From Comamonadaceae bacterium UBA2334 (lineage in GTDB: Bacteria; Pseudomonadota; Gammaproteobacteria; Burkholderiales; Burkholderiaceae_C), in NCBI GenBank assembly GCA_002344885.1, contig DDUQ01000123.1:11323-37725 (forward strand): a stretch of 26,403 nucleotides of DNA, in the 5' to 3' direction. The translations under genes were made by a program, and so were the position numbers. Positions 1 through 8,780 of this stretch are shown piece after piece (within the stretch, counting starts at the first letter, position 1; each line of letters opens with the position of its first letter). The notes under the pieces were generated by a model that had not been told where the DNA came from, did no database searches, and saw only the letters and a list, made by a program, of their open reading frames with translations.

Positions 1-49
1 CGGAGGATATGCACGCCCCGACCAGGACGGACAAGAGGAATCTGCGCAT
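1..49 (-). CDS. N-terminus of an exported protein, possibly a lipoprotein (partial)
   Basis: Only the first 16 codons are inside the window. They read MRRFLLSVLVGACISS, two arginines followed by a hydrophobic stretch, which is the layout of a signal peptide. The residues VGAC could be a lipobox with Cys13 as the lipidated residue, but too little is visible to separate a lipoprotein from an ordinary secreted protein. The start is well supported: GGAGG lies 8 bases upstream of the ATG on the minus strand. It is downstream of the NnrU-family gene with a 57-base gap and may be co-transcribed with it. The product cannot be named. Confidence 0.5.
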   Translation of the reverse strand, partial: MRRFLLSVLVGACISS

Positions 50-106
50 GGCGGCGGCCTCCAGGCTGTTGCTGCAGCCTAGACGCCAGCCCCGCAGCCG
101 GCAAGC

Positions 107-685
107 TCAGCCGAAGGGCGCCACCCCGAACAGCCAGGCGTGCAGGTAGCGTGCAAACACGAACCAGACCCCGGCGCCGATCAGCACGGCGAGCGCGTCG
201 CGGCCGAGCGCGCCATCCGCGCGTACCACGCCATGTGCGCGATCACGCTTGCGCGCACTGGCGAACGCGGCGATCGACCACACCAGGAAACTGCCGAACA
301 GCAGCACGTCTGCCAGCGTACCGTTCGAAATCAGATGCGCCAGCGCCCACAGCTTCACCCCCGCGCTCATCGGGTGGCCGAGCGCCGACTTCATGCGCGT
401 GCCCGGCAGGTAGGTCGCCACCAGCAGGATGAAGGCCGGCAGCAGCAGCAGGGCTGCCAGATGGCGCGTCCACACCGGCGGGAACCACAGGTACACCGGG
501 TCGTAGCGCGCCTGCGCGTAGCCCCAGACAATCAGCACCAGGCCAATCACCGAGACGATCGAGTAGGCCAGCTTCCACTTTGCGGCGCCGTAGTGTGCGA
601 TGTACTGGGCGCGGTTGTCCTCGGCAACGATGCGCGCCGAATGCGTACAGAGAAACAGCACCAGGCCGATGATGAGTGCGGTCAT
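107..685 (-). CDS. NnrU family integral membrane protein
   Basis: The 192-residue product is strongly hydrophobic with about five or six membrane segments, and its length is usual for the NnrU family. Family-like features are the N-terminal segment with HSARI near residue 15, the GHPMSAGVKLWALAHL stretch near residues 103-118, and a following LADVLLFGSFLVW helix. NnrU was first described next to denitrification genes. Its biochemical role is poorly defined, and nothing around it here points to denitrification. GGAGA lies about 9 bases before the ATG. It follows the interrupted EAL-BLUF gene on the same strand after 114 bases and precedes a small exported-protein gene. The family call is fairly secure; the function is not. 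Confidence 0.8.
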   Translation of the reverse strand: MTALIIGLVLFLCTHSARIVAEDNRAQYIAHYGAAKWKLAYSIVSVIGLVLIVWGYAQARYDPVYLWFPPVWTRHLAALLLLPAFILLVATYLPGTRMKSALGHPMSAGVKLWALAHLISNGTLADVLLFGSFLVWSIAAFASARKRDRAHGVVRADGALGRDALAVLIGAGVWFVFARYLHAWLFGVAPFG

Positions 686-725
686 GAAACAGGTCTCCAG
701 CGTTTGAATCGAGCGAGTCAGACCC

Positions 726-754
726 CGTCGATCGAATTTCGCTCCCGATCGACG
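726..754. repeat. 9-bp perfect inverted repeat between the EAL-BLUF fragment and the NnrU gene
   Basis: CGTCGATCG at 726-734 is matched by CGATCGACG at 746-754 with an 11-base centre. No T-tract follows on the minus strand, so it does not look like an intrinsic terminator. It lies about 40 bases upstream of the NnrU start codon and could be an operator or simply a stem in the mRNA. Confidence 0.35.
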
Positions 755-799
755 AGCCCGTCACACTATGGCCCGCTCGGGCAGACCACGACAATTCGC

Positions 800-1744
800 T
801 TAACGCCTCTGCGCGCCGCCACTTGCATGCGCAGTGATGAGCACGTAACACAGGCGCGCGTCGTCCGCGACCCTGGAGAAGGTGAGCGGTGATGCGGCCT
901 TGTCGTCCTCGCCGGCAAGCGAGCAACCGGGCAGTGACTCGAGGTCATGCACGACCATACCCCAGTCGACAAACACGCGACGGGCCGCCGAGCCCTCGAC
1001 GACGACGCGGATGTCACGGTGCAGCGGATCCTGTCGAATCCTGCGCATGAGCGCTTCGACCGCCTCGCGCTGGCCCTCAATCATCTGCATGAACTCACCG
1101 TTCATGTAGAGCAGGCAACCGGACAGCCCCTCGAGACGATTGCGGCGCTGCATCACCTGCCGCAACGCCTTGAGCGTATCCGTTCCGACCTCCACCTGTG
1201 CGCGGCTCACATAGATGAGGTAGTAGAGCGACGGCGCGTTTGCCTCTCCCCCATCAGCCTGCTGAGCCTGGAAGTGACGCGCGAAATCGGCCTCGATGAG
1301 AGGGCGGTAGAAATGGTAGCCCTGCAGCATTTCACAACCGCAGGCGCACAACTCCTGCCGCTGTGCATCGTTCTCGACGCCTTCGGCGACAAGCTTCAAG
1401 CCCAGCGCTGCGCCAAGGCCGGCCACCGCGCGGATCACGGCACGATTTTCCTCGCTCCGTTCTAGACCGTCCACGAAGGCGCGGTCAATCTTCAGCACAT
1501 CTACCGGGAGCCGTGTCAGCTGCGACAGCGACGAGTAGCCCGTGCCGAAGTCGTCGACGGCCACGCGCAGGCCGAACTCGGCCAGGCGCCGCAATACGCG
1601 CAGATTCGCCTCGACATCGGCCATCAGCGCGGTCTCTGTGATCTCCAGCAGCAACCGCGAAGGGTCCGCCCCCGTGTCGCGCAGGATGGCGGCGAACACC
1701 TCCGGCAGATTCTCCTCACCCAGTTGGCGTGCCGACAGGTTCAC
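800..1744 (-). CDS. EAL domain remainder plus C-terminal BLUF blue-light sensor (downstream fragment)
   Basis: The reading frame downstream of the internal TGA encodes 314 residues from a GTG at 1744. That GTG is mid-domain and has no visible RBS, so it is unlikely to be a natural start. Residues 1-155 are the rest of the EAL domain, with LEITET, DDFGTGYSSL (64-73), LKID and VAEGVE intact, so the phosphodiesterase residues here look undamaged. Residues about 172-265 form a BLUF flavin photoreceptor domain: LIYVSRA with Tyr178, Asn202 in the RNRLEGLSG segment, and Gln220 in FMQMIEG are the expected flavin-contacting Tyr, Asn and Gln, followed by VFVDWGM. About 45 residues follow with no recognised domain. 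As one protein with the upstream part this would be a light-responsive c-di-GMP enzyme. Confidence 0.7.
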   Translation of the reverse strand: MNLSARQLGEENLPEVFAAILRDTGADPSRLLLEITETALMADVEANLRVLRRLAEFGLRVAVDDFGTGYSSLSQLTRLPVDVLKIDRAFVDGLERSEENRAVIRAVAGLGAALGLKLVAEGVENDAQRQELCACGCEMLQGYHFYRPLIEADFARHFQAQQADGGEANAPSLYYLIYVSRAQVEVGTDTLKALRQVMQRRNRLEGLSGCLLYMNGEFMQMIEGQREAVEALMRRIRQDPLHRDIRVVVEGSAARRVFVDWGMVVHDLESLPGCSLAGEDDKAASPLTFSRVADDARLCYVLITAHASGGAQRR

Positions 1745-1768
1745 CGAAACATACGGCGCCTGCTCGCC

Positions 1769-3139
1769 TCAGCGCTGACGCCAGCTTGCCTCGCAGCGGC
1801 AGGCCTGCCTCAACACCCACTCACCGATCGGCACGATCGCACCACTCAGTTCGGCAATGGGAATGAAGATGGCCGGCGACACTTCGCCCGTCGGCGGGTG
1901 CCAGCGCAGCAGGAGCTCTGCGCCCACAATCCTGGCCGTTTCCGCCGCCACGATGGGCTGGTAGCGCAGGGACAACTCGTTGCGCTCGATCGCCAGGCGC
2001 AAACCGGTACTGATCATGAGCCGCTGACGCGCCTTCTCCTCCAGCCCCTCGCTGAAGAACTGCCAGCCGTCCCCGCTGCGGGCCTTCACTGCATGCATGG
2101 CCGTATCGGCATGACGCAGGAGGTCGTCCGGGGCGTGGGTGGTGCCGTTACCAACCGCGATGCCGATGCTGGCAGTGACGTACAGGGCGTTGCCGTCGAC
2201 CTCGATCGCCAAGCGCAAGGCGTCGTTGATGCGTTCGGCCAGCACCGACATGCTGGTCGGTTGCTCGACCTGCTCGCACAGCACCACGAACTCATCGCTG
2301 CCCAGACGCGCAACTGTGTCCCCGGGCCGAATCTGTTCGATCAGGCGCCTCGCGACCGTCTTCAGCAACTCGTCACCGGCTGCGTGGCCATGCGCACCGT
2401 TGATCAACTTGAAGCCATCCAGATCAATGAAGAGCAAAGCCACGATCAGGCCGCTGCGCCGCGAGCGTTGCAGCGCATTGGTGAGACGGTCCCGGATCAG
2501 TGCGCGGTTCGGCAGTCCTGTCAGCGTATCGTGGGTTGCCTGCCAGGTCAGGGTAGCCTCGGCCTCCTTGCGCTCGGTGATGTCACGCAGGGTGACCACC
2601 AGCAACCAACCCCGACCGTCATGGAACTTCGCGATCGAGGCTTCGAGCGGAAAGAAGCTGCCATCCTTGCGATAGCCGGTGATCTCGTTGCGCCGACCCA
2701 TGCGGCGCTCGGTTTCCTCACTGTCGATGAAGGCCTTGACCAAGGCCGTATGGCGCTCACGAAAATGCGGGGGTACGAGGTGATGAACCGACAGGCCGAC
2801 GAGCTCGCCAGCCTCGTAGCCAAACATCGCCTCCGCGCTGAGGTTGCACTGGCTGATCACGCCTTCGCCATCGGTCGTGATGATCGCCATGTCGGCCACC
2901 GACAGGATGCGCTGGGCCGACTCGAGGGGCTGCCGGCTGGCGCCGATCTCCGCAGCGAGCCGGGCCGTCAGCGCCGGGCTTGGCAGCTCGAGGCCCCGCT
3001 CCTGGTCGATCTCGGCCTGATAGCGCGCAGGGATGCGCGGCTCGATGCAACCGAAGTGCTCGACGATCTCGAACACCCCGTCGCGGGTGCAGCGTGCCAG
3101 ATGGACATTGACGCTTGCATGCTGGGTCACGGGATCCAT
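1769..3139 (-). CDS. PAS-GGDEF protein ending inside an EAL domain (upstream fragment)
   Basis: The product has 456 residues. Residues 1-70 are not recognised. Residues about 75-190 form a PAS sensor domain ending in TLRDITERKEAE. Residues about 195-365 form a GGDEF diguanylate cyclase domain, with HDTLTGLPNR at its start, FIDLDGFK, and the signature written GSDEF at 280-284. This departs from GG(D/E)EF at the second glycine, so cyclase activity is doubtful. From about 370 an EAL phosphodiesterase domain begins (LRYQPIV, then ELLLRW at 408-413), so the EAL motif is ELL with the metal-binding Glu kept. The protein ends at residue 456 about a third of the way into EAL, because of the TGA at 1769-1771. 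AGGGCG about 9 bases before ATG 3139 is a possible RBS, but coding may begin further upstream at 3246. Confidence 0.7.
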   Translation of the reverse strand: MDPVTQHASVNVHLARCTRDGVFEIVEHFGCIEPRIPARYQAEIDQERGLELPSPALTARLAAEIGASRQPLESAQRILSVADMAIITTDGEGVISQCNLSAEAMFGYEAGELVGLSVHHLVPPHFRERHTALVKAFIDSEETERRMGRRNEITGYRKDGSFFPLEASIAKFHDGRGWLLVVTLRDITERKEAEATLTWQATHDTLTGLPNRALIRDRLTNALQRSRRSGLIVALLFIDLDGFKLINGAHGHAAGDELLKTVARRLIEQIRPGDTVARLGSDEFVVLCEQVEQPTSMSVLAERINDALRLAIEVDGNALYVTASIGIAVGNGTTHAPDDLLRHADTAMHAVKARSGDGWQFFSEGLEEKARQRLMISTGLRLAIERNELSLRYQPIVAAETARIVGAELLLRWHPPTGEVSPAIFIPIAELSGAIVPIGEWVLRQACRCEASWRQR

Positions 3140-3406
3140 CCGGACTTCGCCCTGCGGACCACTTACCTCGACTCGGCGCAGGCAATCGTCGCCGCGGCGA
3201 CGATCTCCGGGCCATAAAGACTGACCACGCCACTCAAGGGAGCCATCAAACCGATGCGAAACTTACCGCTCAAAACGTTCAAGCTCCATATTCGTGATGC
3301 TGCGCGCGAGCCCCAAAAGCTAGCATCCAAGCGCCAAAGCGCCTCGCGATTTTGTCACATCATCAAGAAATCAACATTTTTTGGAACACAAGCCAGCACG
3401 ACGGAA

Positions 3407-4699
3407 CTACAGGAACAGGTAGGAGCAGATCGCTACCGCGGCTGCCACCGCGACCACGTCCGCGGTCAGCGCCGCCGCCAGGGTGTGGCGGATGCGGCGG
3501 ATCTGCACCGCGCCGAAATACACCGCCAGCACGTAGAAGGTGGTCTCGGTCGAGCCCTGCAGCGTGGTGACGAGGTAACCGACGTAACTGTCGGGCCCGA
3601 TCGCCGGGTCGTTGATGATCGAGGCCATCACGCCGTAGGCGCCCGAACCGGACAGCGGGCGCAGCAAGGCCATCGGTAGTGCCTCCGGCGGCAGGCCGAC
3701 GCGGGAGGTGAGCCCGCCGAGCAGGTTCACCATCACGTCCATCGCCCCGCTGGCGCGGAACATGCCGACCGCGACCAGGATCGCAACCAGGTAGGGAATG
3801 ATGCGCAGCGCCACCTGGAAACCGTCCTTGGCGCCGTCGACGAAGACCTCGTAGATGCGCACCCCGCGCAACACGCCAAAAAGCAGGAAGCCCATCATCA
3901 GCCCGGGGATGATCCACGGCGAGATCACGCGCCCCCATACGATGGTCGCGGGAATGAGCGCGATGATGGCGCCCAGGGCGAGGACGGACACCCACAAGGG
4001 GTAAGCGCCGGGGTCGTCCACCGCCTCACGCGCCGGATCGTCGGCCACCCAGGGCCGCTCCATCGCAGCGGCGGCCGGATCGACCGGGCCAAGGGCCGAG
4101 AAGCGCTTGTAGATCAGTGCCGCGGTGATGGCGGCAATGGTGGCGCACACGGTCGCGAACAACGTCGTCGGCAGGATGGCAGCGGGATCGGCCGAGCCGG
4201 CCGCAGCGCGGATGGCGATGACGCCGGTGGGCAGCAGCGTGATGCTGGAAGTGTTGATGGCAAGGAACAGCGCCATCGAGTTGGTCGCCGTACCGGGCCG
4301 GGTATTGAGCTTGTCGAGCTCCTGCATGGCACGGATGCCGAAAGGCGTGGCGGCATTGCCCAGGCCAAGCGCATTGGCCGACAGGTTGAGGATCATCGCC
4401 CCCATCGCCGGATGGTTGGGCGGTACCTCGGGGAACAGCCGGGTCATCAAGGGCCGGATCAGGCGCGCGATGATCACCAGCAGCCCGCCAGCCTCAGCCA
4501 CCTTCATCAGGCCAAGGAACAGCGTCATTACCCCCACCAGGCCGAGCGCGAGTTCCACCGCGCCGCTGGCGGACGAGATCATGCCTGCGGACAGCACCTC
4601 CATCGGCGACTGCACGCCGTCGACCGGGACGTGGCTGAACTGCCGCCAGGCGGCGGCGACGAAGGCAATGAGGACGATGCCGAAGAAGATCCCGTTCAT
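3407..4699 (-). CDS. Fused SpmA-SpmB (nucleoside-recognition/Gate domain) membrane protein
   Basis: The 430-residue polytopic membrane protein joins two homologues that are separate spore maturation proteins in Bacillus. Residues about 1-195 resemble SpmA (LSANALGLGNAATPFGIRAM, and NTSSITLLPTG). Residues about 230-430 resemble SpmB (PYLVAILVAVGMFRASG, RPLSGSGAYGVM, QGSTETTFYVLAVYFG). A hydrophilic linker with PWVADDPAREAVDD lies between them. Fused SpmAB proteins occur in many non-sporulating Proteobacteria, where the function is unclear; a transport-like role is only inferred from the Gate domain. The start is the first ATG of the frame, but no good RBS is visible. It lies downstream of icd on the same strand, and the icd terminator T-tract ends only 24 bases before the ATG. 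Confidence 0.85.
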   Translation of the reverse strand: MNGIFFGIVLIAFVAAAWRQFSHVPVDGVQSPMEVLSAGMISSASGAVELALGLVGVMTLFLGLMKVAEAGGLLVIIARLIRPLMTRLFPEVPPNHPAMGAMILNLSANALGLGNAATPFGIRAMQELDKLNTRPGTATNSMALFLAINTSSITLLPTGVIAIRAAAGSADPAAILPTTLFATVCATIAAITAALIYKRFSALGPVDPAAAAMERPWVADDPAREAVDDPGAYPLWVSVLALGAIIALIPATIVWGRVISPWIIPGLMMGFLLFGVLRGVRIYEVFVDGAKDGFQVALRIIPYLVAILVAVGMFRASGAMDVMVNLLGGLTSRVGLPPEALPMALLRPLSGSGAYGVMASIINDPAIGPDSYVGYLVTTLQGSTETTFYVLAVYFGAVQIRRIRHTLAAALTADVVAVAAAVAICSYLFL

Positions 4700-4723
4700 G
4701 ACCGGAAAGATATCGAAACCAAG

Positions 4724-4764
4724 AAAAAACGCGTGGGCGAACCGCTCGGCGGCTCGCCCACGCG
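4724..4764 (-). terminator. Intrinsic terminator of icd
   Basis: On the minus strand an 11-bp perfect stem (GCGTGGGCGA at 4731-4740 against TCGCCCACGC at 4754-4763, plus one outer C-G pair at 4730/4764) encloses a 13-base loop. It is followed immediately by TTTTTTCTT. A weaker 5-bp hairpin (GCCGG/CCGGC) lies just before it, between the icd stop and this stem. The T-tract is within the 5' region of the spmAB gene. Confidence 0.85.
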
Positions 4765-4800
4765 TCTCATTGCTGCACGCCGGTCAGGCCGGCGCCTGCA

Positions 4801-7038
<2,238 letters not shown>

Positions 7039-7340
7039 TGTCTTCCTCGGTAAAGTTGACGCAATAGAGTGCTCATTCTAAATACCAGTCTGTCGCCAAA
7101 CTGATGACTGTTCGCGGTTTTTTTGGCGTAGTTCAAGGATGCAGCTCGGCAGCAATGCCTCAGCCCGAGCGCAGCGCCCTGCGGCCCGTTTGCGCAGGCC
7201 TTGAACGCTGGACTGAAGATGGCGGGCAACCTGTCGGCGCGATCCATGGCACTCCACGGCACCATTCGTCTGCGGGGTGTTGAGAGTTTTTTGCCACCGA
7301 GGCCGGGAATTGGCCTGACAAGCTTGGAGTGCAGGCTGAT
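7039..7340. other. Gene-free spacer between icd and the NlpC/P60 gene
   Basis: About 300 bases with no convincing gene. The icd-proximal end should carry the icd promoter and RBS. The middle holds the structured element at 7131-7206. The NlpC-proximal part contains a short AGGCC/GGCCT hairpin at about 7301-7317, but no T-tract in the right orientation for a terminator of the NlpC gene. Base and codon use differ on the two sides of this spacer. Confidence 0.5.
7131..7206. repeat. 76-nt element able to fold as a three-way junction
   Basis: The outer stem is GTTCAAGG (7131-7138) with CCTTGAAC (7199-7206), 8 bp and perfect. Inside are GCTCGG (7144-7149) with CCGAGC (7165-7170), and CCTGCG (7178-7183) with CGCAGG (7193-7198), the latter directly stacked on the outer stem. 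Three nested perfect stems in 76 bases is unlikely to be noise, although GC-rich DNA forms short stems easily. It could be a small RNA, a dispersed palindromic repeat unit, or part of the icd leader. It has no anticodon arm or T-loop, so it is not a tRNA. Confidence 0.45.
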
Positions 7341-8075
7341 TCAGTCCTGGCGGTAGAACGGGAGGTTCTGCATCACCGCTTCGGCGCGTGAACCTTCAAC
7401 CCGTCTGGCCCCGTTGAAACGTTTGCTCCAATAGGCTTCTCGCATGTCCTCGACCCTGACTTTGCCGCCAGCACGAGGGGAGTGGATGAACTTGCCTTCA
7501 CCCACATAAATGCCTACATGGCTGAACGCCCGGCGCATGGTGTTGAAAAAAACCAGATCGCCCGGGCGCAAATCTTCAGGGGAAATTTTGGCCGTGACCT
7601 CTGCCTGTTCGGAAGCGCGTCTGGGCAGGGCCAGGCCCAGGGTCTTGTCAAACACTGCGCGGACAAAACCACTGCAATCGAAGCCCGTGGCCGCTTCGTT
7701 GCCGCCTCTCTGGTAGCGCACACCCAGAAAGCCCATCGCGGTCATGACCAAATCCGACGTGACGTTGCTGACGTTGTCATGCAATTCAATGAGCCTGGGT
7801 TGCAGGGCACGTGGGTCAAGCAGGTTGAACATCGCCGACTCATTTGCTTCAGGGGCTGGCGGCGCGGCCTGTGCCGTGCTGATGGCACTCCACAACACGA
7901 TGGGCAGCACAAGACCGAACCAATGCTTGGATGGCGGGCGGGGCGTCTTGGGTTGAACAGGCTTTACTGGTGAACGGGAACTGACTTGCAAGGCGGCAGC
8001 TGATCGGGAGGTTGTCTCAAGGTGCTTGTGGTCGTCTCCGTTGAGGAGACTGCCAGCAAGCTTTATATTGCGCAA
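7341..8075 (-). CDS. NlpC/P60 family (C40) cell-wall peptidase
   Basis: The product is a predicted exported peptidoglycan endopeptidase that cleaves within stem peptides. The C-terminal NlpC/P60 domain spans about residues 105-225. The nucleophile Cys134 is in GFDCSGFV, His186 in FSHVGIYVGEG and the third polar residue His198 in KFIHSP. PGDLVFF is also typical. A hydrophobic segment near residues 53-70 ending in TAQA-APP is a signal peptide. The frame opens with TTG at 8075, which would place about 50 basic and polar residues before the signal segment. That is unusually long, so the true start may be an internal TTG near residue 29. It diverges from the isochorismatase-like gene with 23 bases between them. 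No terminator is obvious downstream. Confidence 0.85.
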   Translation of the reverse strand: MRNIKLAGSLLNGDDHKHLETTSRSAAALQVSSRSPVKPVQPKTPRPPSKHWFGLVLPIVLWSAISTAQAAPPAPEANESAMFNLLDPRALQPRLIELHDNVSNVTSDLVMTAMGFLGVRYQRGGNEAATGFDCSGFVRAVFDKTLGLALPRRASEQAEVTAKISPEDLRPGDLVFFNTMRRAFSHVGIYVGEGKFIHSPRAGGKVRVEDMREAYWSKRFNGARRVEGSRAEAVMQNLPFYRQD

Positions 8076-8098
8076 ATGTTCATTGTGACAGGAAAAAT

Positions 8099-8701
8099 AT
8101 GCTGATCGACGAAACAGAGTCCCAACTGGTGCTGGTTGACTACCAGGCTCGCTTGTTACCCGCCCTGAATGAAGGCCATCTGGCCCTGCAAAATGCGCTT
8201 CGGTTGGCGAAGGCAGCGCGGTTGCTGAATGTGCCTGCGTGGGGCACCGAGCAAAACCCCAAAGGTTTGGGGCAAAACGACGCCGAGTTGGCTCAGTTGT
8301 GCCGCAAGACGCTGGTCAAGCAACATTTCAGCGCTGTGCCCGACGGATTGAGGGAATTGCTCAGACCCCCCAAAGCCGCCAAAGGCGGCAACGCACGCAG
8401 CTTGCCCAAACATCTCCAAAAACCACCTGTTGAGGCCCCGGAACGCAACACGATTCTGATCGCTGGTTGTGAGACGCACGTGTGCCTGTTGCAGACGGCA
8501 CTGGACCTGATTGAAGAAGAATTCGACATTTGTGTCGTTACCGATGCTTGCGCATCGCGTATCGAGCGCAACCGCGATGCCGCCTTTGACCGCCTGGCGG
8601 GTGCGGGTGCCGAACTGGTCACCACCGAGATGGTCTTGTTCGAATGGTTGCGCAGTTGTGAGCACGAGCACTTCAAACAAATGCTTGCCCTGATCAAGTG
8701 A
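8099..8701 (+). CDS. Isochorismatase-family cysteine hydrolase (YcaC-like)
   Basis: The 200-residue protein has the isochorismatase-like hydrolase triad: Asp14 in LVLVDYQ, Lys74 in TLVKQHFSA, and Cys129 in AGCETHVCLLQT. Many members hydrolyse amides or have no known substrate, so the reaction cannot be named. The ending DRLAGAGAELVTTEMVLFEWL is typical of the family. Between FSAVPDGLRELL and NTILIAGCETHVC there is a stretch of roughly 25 residues rich in Pro, Lys and Ala (about 90-115) that most relatives lack, and its DNA contains a perfect GCCGCC-AAA-GGCGGC palindrome. The RBS AGGAAAA lies just before the ATG. It is divergent from the NlpC/P60 gene and 79 bases ahead of prpE. Confidence 0.85.
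   Translation: MLIDETESQLVLVDYQARLLPALNEGHLALQNALRLAKAARLLNVPAWGTEQNPKGLGQNDAELAQLCRKTLVKQHFSAVPDGLRELLRPPKAAKGGNARSLPKHLQKPPVEAPERNTILIAGCETHVCLLQTALDLIEEEFDICVVTDACASRIERNRDAAFDRLAGAGAELVTTEMVLFEWLRSCEHEHFKQMLALIK
8375..8389. repeat. Small perfect palindrome inside the hydrolase gene
   Basis: GCCGCC (8375-8380), AAA, then GGCGGC (8384-8389) form a 6-bp stem with a 3-base loop. It lies in the part of the gene that encodes the extra Pro/Lys-rich segment just before the catalytic-Cys region. It may mark an in-frame insertion of a small palindromic unit. Confidence 0.5.
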
Positions 8702-8780
8702 CCTCAGCAATCGTCAGTTCCACGCAAGAGCCGAAGTCATAATTATGAATTCAGTTTAACTTGGTGTGGATGGAGACTTT

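Larger units (their letters stand above)
800..3246 (-). pseudogene. Interrupted PAS-GGDEF-EAL-BLUF cyclic-di-GMP signalling gene
   Basis: Two open stretches, 1769-3139 and 800-1744, are in the same frame, separated by a single TGA at 1769-1771 and 8 sense codons. The EAL domain starts before the stop and continues after it without loss (ASWRQR, stop, GEQAPYVSVNLSARQ). One base change from a sense codon (for example CGA, GGA or TGG) would explain this. At the 5' end, a better coding-like frame starts with ATG at 3246 (MAPLSGVVSLYGPEIVAAA) and stops at 3163-3165, while the main frame is open across the same stretch but has no ATG, GTG or TTG before 3139. A one-base indel near 3165-3180 would join them. 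With two suspected lesions the gene is probably decaying, unless these are sequencing or assembly errors. Confidence 0.65.

Noticed and set aside
726..754. Intrinsic terminator for the EAL-BLUF gene
   Set aside because: The stem is good, but no T-tract follows on the minus strand, so it is listed only as an inverted repeat.
1769..1771. Selenocysteine or programmed read-through at the internal TGA
   Set aside because: The TGA is in a variable loop of the EAL domain where no Cys is expected, and I see no convincing SECIS-like stem after it.
1724..3217. 497-codon open frame on the plus strand opposite the GGDEF gene
   Set aside because: Antisense shadow: the minus strand carries clear PAS, GGDEF and EAL motifs, while this frame has none and no RBS.
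7131..7206. tRNA-like gene of 76 nt
   Set aside because: The length and outer stem suggest it, but there is no D-arm, anticodon loop or T-loop pattern, only two inner arms of wrong geometry.
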